Shown here: positions 1 through 5,701 of the stretch, piece by piece
Layout of the letters: each line of letters starts with the position of its first letter
Numbering within the stretch: position 1 is the first letter of the stretch
Position numbers and translations under genes: made by a program
Notes under the pieces: model-generated
Seen by the model: only the letters and a program-made list of their open reading frames with translations
Databases searched by the model: none
Told to the model about the DNA's origin: nothing
Source of the DNA: an uncultured Roseburia sp.
GTDB taxonomy: Bacteria; Bacillota; Clostridia; Lachnospirales; Lachnospiraceae
Assembly (NCBI GenBank): GCA_900539115.1
Contig: UQAQ01000067.1
Location: forward strand, 1 to 5,701
Direction of reading: 5' to 3'
DNA: 5,701 nucleotides

Positions 1-60
1 TATTAAGTCGTCAAACTCATATACATCATACGGGGAGATTTTATTTATTGCAAATTTCAT
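1..60 (-). CDS. Open frame continuing past the TAG: lost C-terminus of the surface protein, or 5' end of another gene
   Basis: After the TAG at 64-66 the same reading frame continues N-M-K-F-A-I-N-K and stays open for 20 codons from the ATG at 60 to the window edge. No Shine-Dalgarno sequence precedes this ATG, and only 3 bases separate it from the stop. The residues KFAIN followed by alternating hydrophobics resemble the closing strands of the Ig-like repeat interrupted by the stop; compare ICAKVNGQLAKLEF in the first repeat. I therefore prefer a broken or read-through continuation of the exported protein over an independent gene. The stretch is short, and an open frame of 20 codons is not rare by chance. 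Confidence 0.4.
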   Translation of the reverse strand, partial: MKFAINKISPYDVYEFDDLI

Positions 61-63
61 GTT

Positions 64-1476
64 CTATAGGAATGCTTCTGTAAATATATATGGATCTTCA
101 GAAACCAAGAATATATCGGCATAATAAGTTTTTCCTGCTTCAAAGGTTTTATTATTAAAATTATTTATTTCGCTTCCATCAGCAGTAGAAGACCAACCAA
201 CAGAAACATTGTATTTTTCAGATGTATAAATAATACCTGCTGTGGCATTTTCACCTGCAATAGGATTAGGTACAGTTACATTTGCAGAAGAAATGAGATT
301 ATCCTCTGTTGCAGGAAAAGTATATTCTATCCAATAATACCTATCTCCTTCCATTGATTCCAACTGAAATTCTAATTTTGCAAGCTGACCGTTTACTTTT
401 GCACAAATATCCATAGCCGTTGCATCGGTTACTTTGACATACAACCTAACTTTATATTTCGTAAGCCTTTCAAAAGTACCCTCAGCGATGGACTCAGCGC
501 TAAACCAACTAAGTACCTGCTCACCATTTTCCATAACAATTTCATATCCTGCCCCATAAGGAACATCCGCACTTTTTTCTATTGTATTACCAACAACAGG
601 GGTTGTAATAGTTATATTAATCTCGTCAACAACATCGGTTTCAATTCTGATTACTGTTCCAACGAATTTATTAACCGATGTTTTCGATTGTTTTACATTG
701 TCAACGTACACATTTCCTTTAGAAATATAATCCCAAAGATCCGCTTGCGCTGTATTTGATATAATCTTCCCGTATGCCGTTAAATTGTATACTTCTATAT
801 TTTGGTCGACCGCAAGCATAACAGCCTTACCGTCAGCCTTTGTCGTGTAAAATTCTCCACCATAAATATAGGTTTGTCCACACTGCACATAAAGACCGGT
901 ATTTCCCTTAAAAGTACCACCGTTTATATATAAATTTCCCGATTCGATATATGTGCCTTGTCCTAACGAATACTCTGCAGTAAATGTACCTCCGTTGATA
1001 ACAATTGTTCCATTATCAGAACCGACAAGATCAGTCGAAGTCATTCCGATAGCACTTGGAATTTTACCCTTTGCGTAAACTCCACCCGTTCCAACGCTAT
1101 CATTGATGGTAAGATTCCCTTTTTTTGCTCTAATAACCGATTGGTCAACAGTTATTGATGAATCTCTTGAAATATTACAGCCTGCCAAATCAAGAACAAC
1201 TTTTTGCTCAGCTTGAGTAAGCGTCAATGAATAGTCGTTATTGATATCTTCCGACGCAATATTGTTTCCGAGTTTAATGTACCGCACCGTACCATCGGTT
1301 GGAGCGTTTTCCATAAGTTCTTTCAATTCTGCGTATGTAGTCGCAACATACGGATCATTTTCTGCTCCCGTTCCGCCTGCTGCAAACACTGTCAATGTAG
1401 TATACGGAATCATACCGATTACCATAACCAAAGCCAACAGTATACCTGAAAACCGCTTAAAAACTTTTTGTTTCAT
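64..1476 (-). CDS. Exported beta-helix / Ig-like repeat surface protein, apparently truncated
   Basis: A 470-residue exported protein. Residues 1-32 form a classic signal peptide: basic MKQKVFKR, a hydrophobic core from about 10 to 23, and a VFA|A cleavage site. The middle part (about 60-260) has right-handed beta-helix character, with turns beginning GNLTIN (120), GTIVINGGTF (156), GNLYINGGTF (180) and GQTYIYGGEF (200). The C-terminal part holds two Ig-like surface repeats, each opening with a TxPxxG stretch (about 287-390 and 399-470); the second has the TFEAGKTYYADI strand pattern common in Firmicutes surface proteins. It stops at TAG (64-66) just after YIFTEAFL, before the final strands of that repeat, and no sorting signal (LPXTG) or anchor is present. 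It probably binds or decorates carbohydrate or the cell surface; no catalytic motif is recognised. It is the second gene after the degenerate receiver and most likely co-transcribed with it. Confidence 0.8.
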   Translation of the reverse strand: MKQKVFKRFSGILLALVMVIGMIPYTTLTVFAAGGTGAENDPYVATTYAELKELMENAPTDGTVRYIKLGNNIASEDINNDYSLTLTQAEQKVVLDLAGCNISRDSSITVDQSVIRAKKGNLTINDSVGTGGVYAKGKIPSAIGMTSTDLVGSDNGTIVINGGTFTAEYSLGQGTYIESGNLYINGGTFKGNTGLYVQCGQTYIYGGEFYTTKADGKAVMLAVDQNIEVYNLTAYGKIISNTAQADLWDYISKGNVYVDNVKQSKTSVNKFVGTVIRIETDVVDEINITITTPVVGNTIEKSADVPYGAGYEIVMENGEQVLSWFSAESIAEGTFERLTKYKVRLYVKVTDATAMDICAKVNGQLAKLEFQLESMEGDRYYWIEYTFPATEDNLISSANVTVPNPIAGENATAGIIYTSEKYNVSVGWSSTADGSEINNFNNKTFEAGKTYYADIFLVSEDPYIFTEAFL

Positions 1477-1484
1477 TAATTCGT

Positions 1485-1490
1485 CCTCCT
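1485..1490 (-). promoter_or_regulatory. Strong ribosome binding site deciding the exported-protein start
   Basis: AGGAGG (within AAAGGAGG) lies 8 bases before the ATG at 1476. It selects this start over the in-frame ATG at 1512, which would add 12 mostly charged residues in front of a textbook signal peptide and has no good site of its own. Confidence 0.88.
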
Positions 1491-1511
1491 TTTGAATTAT
1501 TATTTTTTCCA

Positions 1512-1898
1512 TTAAAGGGATGCAAGTGCCGCTGTCAGATATTTTTCTGTTACAGATGAATAAAAGAAAGCGTCAATAAATCCATCTTTTTTTGCATAGG
1601 CGACCTCGCGTGCAATGTCTGGTGTGGAGTTTTCATCACACAGCATTACAAGTTTACAGGAAGGAGTTTTTATCCTCACTTGTTTTGCTTCGTTTAATCG
1701 TGTCTCCATAGTCGTGCCTGCAGCATAGGACACATCCATTAGGAGGATGTCTGCAGATAGAGCTTCACAGTCATTGGCAATATTACTCTTTTTCTCAACC
1801 AGTACACGGAAAGCCTGAAACTCGCCACTGTTTTTGAGCATTCTTATAATTGCTTCGGATAACAGACCGTTTCCGATGCAGACAACGATATTTTTCAT
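1512..1898 (-). CDS. Stand-alone degenerate receiver-domain protein
   Basis: A 128-residue protein that is a single response-regulator receiver fold without an output domain. The phospho-acceptor is kept (Asp55 in ADILLMDVS), but the acidic pair after strand 1 is replaced (VVCIGN in place of IVEDD), the strand-4 Thr is Cys87 (VMLCDEN) and the strand-5 Lys is Ser114 (FFYSS against FWYKSS in the adjacent regulator). The shared blocks with that regulator (LLMDV, the IKTP/KKSFP stretch, FFYSS) suggest a duplicated and diverged paralogue. Normal Mg2+-dependent phosphorylation is unlikely, so it may act as a partner, decoy or phosphorylation-independent switch (inference). The start at ATG 1898 is chosen because AAGGGGG (1908-1914) lies 9 bases upstream and the first beta strand follows directly; an in-frame ATG at 1931 would begin at or before the predicted transcription start. 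It ends in TAA, 35 bases before the exported-protein start. Confidence 0.82.
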   Translation of the reverse strand: MKNIVVCIGNGLLSEAIIRMLKNSGEFQAFRVLVEKKSNIANDCEALSADILLMDVSYAAGTTMETRLNEAKQVRIKTPSCKLVMLCDENSTPDIAREVAYAKKDGFIDAFFYSSVTEKYLTAALASL

Positions 1899-1934
1899 CT
1901 CTTGATACCCCCTTCCGATTTCTCTACTCATTTT

Positions 1935-1940
1935 ATTATA
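1935..1940 (-). promoter_or_regulatory. Consensus -10 box (TATAAT) of the downstream unit
   Basis: The minus strand reads TATAAT here, a perfect sigma-70/SigA -10 hexamer, between the terminator and the degenerate-receiver gene. No acceptable -35 hexamer is found at 16-19 bases upstream, and there is no TGn extension, so an activator is likely needed. Transcription would start near 1928 and give a leader of about 30 bases containing the AAGGGGG site, which also argues for the internal start of the next gene at 1898. Confidence 0.55.
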
Positions 1941-1964
1941 TAGATTCCTTTCTCCTCGAACATC

Positions 1965-1976
1965 GTACTTTAGTGC
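1965..1976. promoter_or_regulatory. Imperfect inverted repeat, candidate operator
   Basis: The 12-base sequence GTACTTTAGTGC is an imperfect palindrome (ACT..AGT core, with one further matched outer pair and one G-T mismatch). Its centre is about 42 bases upstream of the transcription start expected from the -10 box at 1935-1940, where an activator replacing a missing -35 contact would bind. Assignment to the neighbouring response regulator is inference; a single short imperfect repeat can arise by chance. Confidence 0.3.
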
Positions 1977-1989
1977 AAACTTTTCGGGT

Positions 1990-2025
1990 AAAAAGAAAAA
2001 AGTGCCGCCTTATAAGACGACACTT
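1990..2025 (-). terminator. Rho-independent terminator of the signalling operon
   Basis: On the minus strand the arms AAGTGTCGTC and GGCGGCACTT can form a 10-pair stem (two G-U pairs) around a TTATAA loop at 2000-2025, followed at once by a T-rich tail interrupted by one C (1990-1999). It begins 12 bases after the response-regulator stop codon, so the three-gene operon probably ends here and the downstream genes are mostly transcribed separately. Confidence 0.88.
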
Positions 2026-2037
2026 CATATTTGTTGA

Positions 2038-2661
2038 TTACTTATCGTTTATGACCAGACCGCTTTCCCTTGCACGGACGGCAAGTTCTGTACGATTCCT
2101 GAACCCCGTTTTATCTCTCATACTCTGAATATGACCTTTTACAGTACGCAAAGACATAAACAGTTTTTCTGCAATCGCAGCATCCGACTCTCCTGCGACC
2201 AGTTCACGAAGAACCTCAAGCTCACGGTCAGAAAGGTTATCGCTAAAGGTATCTCCAAACTTAAGCGACGGCGCGGATTTAGGATAAACCTGTTCTCCCT
2301 CCATTGTACGGTCTATGACTGAAAGTATTTCCTCTGCGTTAGAACTCTTATACCAAAAACTGTCAACTCCAACTGCATGTGCCCTATCAAGAAAGCTGTA
2401 CTCAGGCTGGCTGGTAATAATAATAATTTTCGTTTCCGGAAAACTCTTTTTGATTTTTTCAGCAGCGTCCAAACCGCTTGCATTCATAGCCGTACAGACG
2501 TCCATCAAAATAACATCCACCTTATTGGTACGACAGCAAAACTCTGCCAAAGCCGCACTCTCCACGGACTGGATATGGTGATACGTTTCACTGTTTTTTA
2601 TGTAGATTTCAAGAAGCTGCCTAGCCATAGGGTCATCTTCTACAATCAAAACATTTATCAC
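2038..2661 (-). CDS. NarL/LuxR-family DNA-binding response regulator
   Basis: A 207-residue cytoplasmic transcription regulator, the presumed phosphorylation target of the kinase just upstream. The receiver domain (1-118) has every catalytic residue: acidic cluster Glu8-Asp9-Asp10, phospho-acceptor Asp54 in ILMDV, Thr83 in IIIITS and Lys105 in WYKSS. The C-terminal domain (about 141-200) is a LuxR-type helix-turn-helix, starting LSDRELEVLRELV and with recognition region AIAEKLFMSLRTVKGHI. Total length is normal for the family. The start is GTG at 2661, overlapping the kinase TGA as GTGA, with AAGGGGG (2670-2676) 8 bases upstream; the receiver's first beta strand begins immediately afterwards, so a later start would cut the fold. 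It is the last gene before a strong terminator. Its targets are unknown, but the promoter directly downstream is an obvious candidate (inference). Confidence 0.95.
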   Translation of the reverse strand: MINVLIVEDDPMARQLLEIYIKNSETYHHIQSVESAALAEFCCRTNKVDVILMDVCTAMNASGLDAAEKIKKSFPETKIIIITSQPEYSFLDRAHAVGVDSFWYKSSNAEEILSVIDRTMEGEQVYPKSAPSLKFGDTFSDNLSDRELEVLRELVAGESDAAIAEKLFMSLRTVKGHIQSMRDKTGFRNRTELAVRARESGLVINDK

Positions 2662-3941
2662 AGGTTATTCCCCCTTTTCTTTAGAACTGTTAGTTTAAGA
2701 ACAAATCCGGGTTGATACAACAATTCCATTGCTCCACCGATACGCTCTGTTTTTTGTCTAAGCGTTCCCAGACCACCGCCCTCCGCAATTTCTTCCTGGG
2801 GCTGATTACCGTCATTGGTAAAACAAACGGAATAGGTTTTATCATCTTCCGACAGCCAGATACAAAGCTTTTTTGCATCCGCATGCCTGACTGCATTGGT
2901 AAGTGCTTCCGTCGCCGCTTCAAAAAACAGTTGATTGACATCTTCTAATTCCGGCATCTGTCCGGTGATGTCAACTTCTATTCCGGCTGACTGTGCAGCT
3001 TTAATAAGCATATCCAAAGGCGTATCATTTTTCGGTATTTCCGATTCCATACGAAGCATTGCTACGTTTCGCTTCAGTATTCTAATCAGTTCTTTGGAAT
3101 TGTCACTCTCACCCTGTAGATAGCACCGTGTCAAAAGCAATGCCTGCCCAAGATCCCTATGAATACGGGCTTTTGTTTCCAAACGCTCCTTTTCTCGTGT
3201 AAGCGCATCCACATTCTCGCCGTACTTACGCAGACGATGATTCATAACAGAAAGCTCTGCATTCTTTTTTTTCAGTTCTTCTGTCAGTTTATTCAGCTGT
3301 GTTGTTTCCGCTGCCGTAAGCTGCGTCACACCGTCAATCACCTCTCGGGCAAAAGTCCACACCGTTTGATCGTGCAATCGGAAAGACGGATTTGCACCCA
3401 TAGAAAGCCTTGTTACGCCCGACTGTATTTCTCCTTCGCATAAGTTTTCCCAAAAAGCATTGGCGTTTTGTAAATCTCTGCCGAATATGGTATGACTTAG
3501 ATGATTCATACGGTAATTGATAAGCATCACCATACCGTTTTTTTTCGCAAAGCAAAGACCTGTGTTAAGATTATCAAGGCTTTCCTTTACTGATGAGCGG
3601 GAGATGGCATTCTTTTCCATCTTCCATTCCTTTATGGCAATAACCAAAAGCACTGTCAAAATGGAAAGCAACAGCAAAATGGGAAGTATGACCGGTAATG
3701 CTGTCACACGCTCCACAATCGGCGTCGACTTCCAGGACGGATGGTAGGACTTTACCTGAGCGGCAAACAAAATCAGCATTGCTCCACCAAGTAAAAAGCA
3801 GAGCAAAATAAGGAACTTAGGCATCCGTTTTTTCTTTCGGAATGTTCGGGGCAACAGGCAAATGCTAAAACAGACCGTAACAAATGTTACTACAAGAAAG
3901 AGAGCCTTCACTGCATAATTCAATTCACAAAAACCTATCAT
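2658..3941 (-). CDS. Membrane sensor histidine kinase with intact ATPase domain
   Basis: A 427-residue kinase, the catalytically plausible member of the pair. Three hydrophobic segments (about 11-31, 42-62, 82-103) anchor it. A PAS-like stretch (about 117-205) follows, then a Lys/Glu-rich coiled coil (208-258) and a dimerisation helix with the likely phospho-acceptor His261 in RIHRDLGQALL. The HATPase_c domain is complete: N-box with Glu345, Asn349 and His353, a DxG motif at Asp377-Gly378 within FTNDGN, and a glycine-rich GGGLGTL lid at 388-394. This is the layout of HisKA_3-type kinases that partner NarL regulators. The residue after the His is Arg262 instead of the usual acidic residue, with Asp one place later; Gln266 at +5 is kept. 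The ATG overlaps the previous TGA by 4 bases (ATGA), so translation is probably coupled. The GTGA overlap with the following regulator strongly implies they work together. The PAS assignment is tentative. Confidence 0.9.
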   Translation of the reverse strand: MIGFCELNYAVKALFLVVTFVTVCFSICLLPRTFRKKKRMPKFLILLCFLLGGAMLILFAAQVKSYHPSWKSTPIVERVTALPVILPILLLLSILTVLLVIAIKEWKMEKNAISRSSVKESLDNLNTGLCFAKKNGMVMLINYRMNHLSHTIFGRDLQNANAFWENLCEGEIQSGVTRLSMGANPSFRLHDQTVWTFAREVIDGVTQLTAAETTQLNKLTEELKKKNAELSVMNHRLRKYGENVDALTREKERLETKARIHRDLGQALLLTRCYLQGESDNSKELIRILKRNVAMLRMESEIPKNDTPLDMLIKAAQSAGIEVDITGQMPELEDVNQLFFEAATEALTNAVRHADAKKLCIWLSEDDKTYSVCFTNDGNQPQEEIAEGGGLGTLRQKTERIGGAMELLYQPGFVLKLTVLKKRGNNL

Positions 3942-5599
3942 CTGCCCTCATCTCCCTCTGAAAGAAGTAAAGTGACGGTAACATCCTGATCCTGAATATC
4001 CCATTGGAATGTTCCATATGAGACAGACAACTCAGATATTACATGTTCCGCAACCTCTTCACTGCATCCAATCTGTAAACGCATTTTGACGATGCCATCT
4101 TTGCAGTCGAGATGTATCAGCATAGCGGTAGCATCATCAAGCAATCTTTCCACTAAATTTTCAAAAAAATCAAAGGCGACAACTGCGTGGTAAAGCTTAA
4201 GTTCTCCATCGCATTTACTGTCAAATGATGTGAACACATCCCCAAGCCGTAAATTGTCAAGCGACTCTCTGATACAGTATTCGAGCTCTCTCGCAGGGAT
4301 ACGATTGCCTTCCTCTCCAAGCATTAGGAGATTGCCACGCCGCTTGATATACGCACAAATCACGGATACCTTTGCAATTACACTTTTTGCAAGCTTCGGA
4401 TTGGTCTGTGCTAATTTCAGAAGTTCATCTGCTTTTGCAAGCTGGGGTGCGACTTCTTTTGCAATCCGGTCATACAAACGGTTCTTTTCTTCCGTCCGGG
4501 CACGGTTTTCTTTCAGTTCCAGTTCGGCTCTTAGCAATTCGTTGCTTTCTCCCAGTCTTTCCTGTGTGTAACGGAGTTTCTCTATGAGCTCATTAATTTG
4601 TTTTACATCGTCCTGCCAGAGAACATGTCCGCCGATAATTGCCTTACTGTGAAGTATGGTATCTCCCATGTCAACAGGTCCTGCTTCCGCACTTTTCATC
4701 ACATGCTCGGTTAGTGCTACGGCTGTGCCGGAAACCATATAAGACTTATAAGCAGCATCTACAATCTGTGCAGAAACCGTTGAACTGGCAAACAGTTCGT
4801 CATAATTTGTATTGGACGGAATATGACCGCTTTGAATTGCACTTTCCAGTAAAGATACAACAATGATGCAGTCAACCGCCGCCATATCGCCGTGAGCCAG
4901 TTTTAAGCAATATAAAATCCAAAAGATGACGCCGCCACATAAAATCACAGCGGGAAGCTTTTGAAAACTCTTGCTTCCGGGTACACGGCTCTTCTTAAGC
5001 AGCATTACCACAAAGTAAATTCCGAGAATGATAAACCAAGTCATTATTATAAAATACAAAAAATGATAGTTATAATCGGATTCACAGTTTTCAAATCCTA
5101 TGGGAAATGAAAAAACAAGCTGATGCAAGTCATTTGTAAAAACTGCCAGCACAAGCAATACCGCAGGTATGTAAAGATATTTCATCCGATGCGGCGTTTT
5201 GTAATTCTCCGCTTTACCGATATGGTCGATGATAAACACTCCCAAGAGTGGAACCAGCACGATCGGTATATAATAAGCATACCAACAGTAACGACCTAAA
5301 TGCGTACCGTTGCTGGCAATAAACTCCCATTTGCATGTTCTAAGAATCAGCCAAAATGCCAATAAACTACCTACTGCTATCAAATACATTTGGATCTGTT
5401 TATTGAGAATCCTTCGCTTTATAGAAGAACACCATGCAATGATGAGCGATATCTGAATTACGCTTCGAATCATTACCAGTAGCATTTTAGGAATAGGTGA
5501 TGAAACCTCTGTGTGAAGTGCACGGGAGTAATATGCAATTATCAATAAAACTGCAACAAAAATAACATATATCACGTTTTTCTGATGTATTTTTGTCAT
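3938..5599 (-). CDS. 7TM sensor with degenerate histidine-kinase C-terminus (probable pseudokinase)
   Basis: A 553-residue membrane protein, first gene of a signalling operon. The N-terminal half (residues about 8-251) contains roughly seven hydrophobic segments, with the motif TNDLHQ at 155-160, which I associate with Firmicutes histidine kinases carrying an N-terminal 7TM sensor region. A charged coiled coil (about 330-372) leads into NRLYDRIAKEV, which aligns with the phospho-acceptor helix of the next gene's product (ARIHRDLGQAL) but places Tyr376 where His should be. The region around 470-510 resembles an HATPase N-box, yet Glu484 sits at the expected Asn and no glycine-rich boxes follow. 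It is therefore probably a sensor or scaffold without kinase activity. The ATG at 5599 is chosen because GAGGTG (5607-5612) lies 7 bases upstream; an in-frame TTG at 5638 would add 13 charged residues and lacks a good site. Its TGA overlaps the next start by 4 bases. The ligand cannot be read from sequence. Confidence 0.85.
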   Translation of the reverse strand: MTKIHQKNVIYVIFVAVLLIIAYYSRALHTEVSSPIPKMLLVMIRSVIQISLIIAWCSSIKRRILNKQIQMYLIAVGSLLAFWLILRTCKWEFIASNGTHLGRYCWYAYYIPIVLVPLLGVFIIDHIGKAENYKTPHRMKYLYIPAVLLVLAVFTNDLHQLVFSFPIGFENCESDYNYHFLYFIIMTWFIILGIYFVVMLLKKSRVPGSKSFQKLPAVILCGGVIFWILYCLKLAHGDMAAVDCIIVVSLLESAIQSGHIPSNTNYDELFASSTVSAQIVDAAYKSYMVSGTAVALTEHVMKSAEAGPVDMGDTILHSKAIIGGHVLWQDDVKQINELIEKLRYTQERLGESNELLRAELELKENRARTEEKNRLYDRIAKEVAPQLAKADELLKLAQTNPKLAKSVIAKVSVICAYIKRRGNLLMLGEEGNRIPARELEYCIRESLDNLRLGDVFTSFDSKCDGELKLYHAVVAFDFFENLVERLLDDATAMLIHLDCKDGIVKMRLQIGCSEEVAEHVISELSVSYGTFQWDIQDQDVTVTLLLSEGDEGR

Positions 5600-5701
5600 G
5601 TGTAAGCACCTCATTTTTACTTTCCGAGACTGTTTCAAGTTTTGTGTAAAATCAAAAAACTGATATAAGATTTGTTGATAGTTACTAAGAGCAGAGACCA
5701 G

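Noticed and set aside
64..66. TAG as evidence of an alternative genetic code (phage-type recoding)
   Set aside because: Only one TAG is involved, the other genes end in TAA or TGA, and the content is ordinary chromosomal signalling; a local nonsense or read-through event is simpler.
1476..1512. In-frame upstream ATG at 1512 for the exported protein, overlapping the previous TAA
   Set aside because: The extra 12 residues are charged and precede a complete signal peptide, and the AGGAGG site serves the ATG at 1476.
1898..1931. In-frame ATG at 1931 for the degenerate receiver
   Set aside because: It sits at or before the predicted transcription start; AAGGGGG is well placed for the ATG at 1898, where the receiver fold begins.
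1241..4866. Plus-strand open frames of 62-113 codons
   Set aside because: They all lie antisense to convincing genes, have low-complexity or Cys/Arg/Ser-rich translations and no recognisable domains or start sites.
5599..5638. TTG start at 5638 or ATG at 5614 for the 7TM protein
   Set aside because: Neither has a well-spaced ribosome binding site; GAGGTG is correctly placed for the ATG at 5599, just ahead of the first membrane segment.
5600..5701. Promoter for the signalling operon
   Set aside because: A TTATAT stretch exists, but no -35 match at a proper distance was found, and short ATCA/TGAT repeats there are too weak to call. The true promoter may lie outside the window.

Overview
All genes lie on the minus strand, so the window is read from right to left. 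It holds a compact membrane signalling operon followed by a small output-type unit. The moderately AT-rich composition, strong AGGAGG-type ribosome binding sites, rho-independent terminator, Firmicutes-style 7TM sensor and NarL-type regulator, and exported protein with a beta-helix plus Ig-like modules all suggest a low-GC Firmicute. A gut-type Clostridia member (Lachnospiraceae or Oscillospiraceae) is my best guess, and it is an inference.

Region 5701-2038 is a three-gene cassette with 4-base overlaps at both junctions (ATGA, GTGA). First comes a protein with about seven membrane segments whose C-terminal half looks like a histidine kinase but has Tyr where the phospho-accepting His should be and no recognisable ATP lid. 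Next is a second membrane protein with three membrane segments, a PAS-like linker, a coiled coil, a His-containing dimerisation helix and an intact HATPase domain. Last is a complete NarL/LuxR-type response regulator. A strong terminator (1990-2025) follows 12 bases after its stop codon.

Region 1-1980 is a second unit. A consensus -10 box (1935-1940) precedes a 128-residue stand-alone receiver that keeps the phospho-accepting Asp but has lost the acidic pair, the Thr and the Lys. It resembles the receiver of the upstream regulator and is probably a degenerate paralogue. Thirty-five bases later comes an exported protein with a signal peptide, INGGTF-type beta-helix turns and Ig-like repeats. 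Its reading frame stops at a TAG in the middle of what looks like the second repeat, and the same frame then runs open to the window edge with repeat-like residues. This suggests a nonsense mutation or a read-through stop rather than a natural end.

Working model (inference): the catalytically dead 7TM protein senses a signal and controls the active kinase, the regulator is phosphorylated, and it acts on the neighbouring promoter that drives the degenerate receiver and the surface protein. An imperfect inverted repeat about 42 bases upstream of the expected transcription start is a candidate binding site. No RNA genes, CRISPR arrays, insertion sequences or attachment sites were seen.
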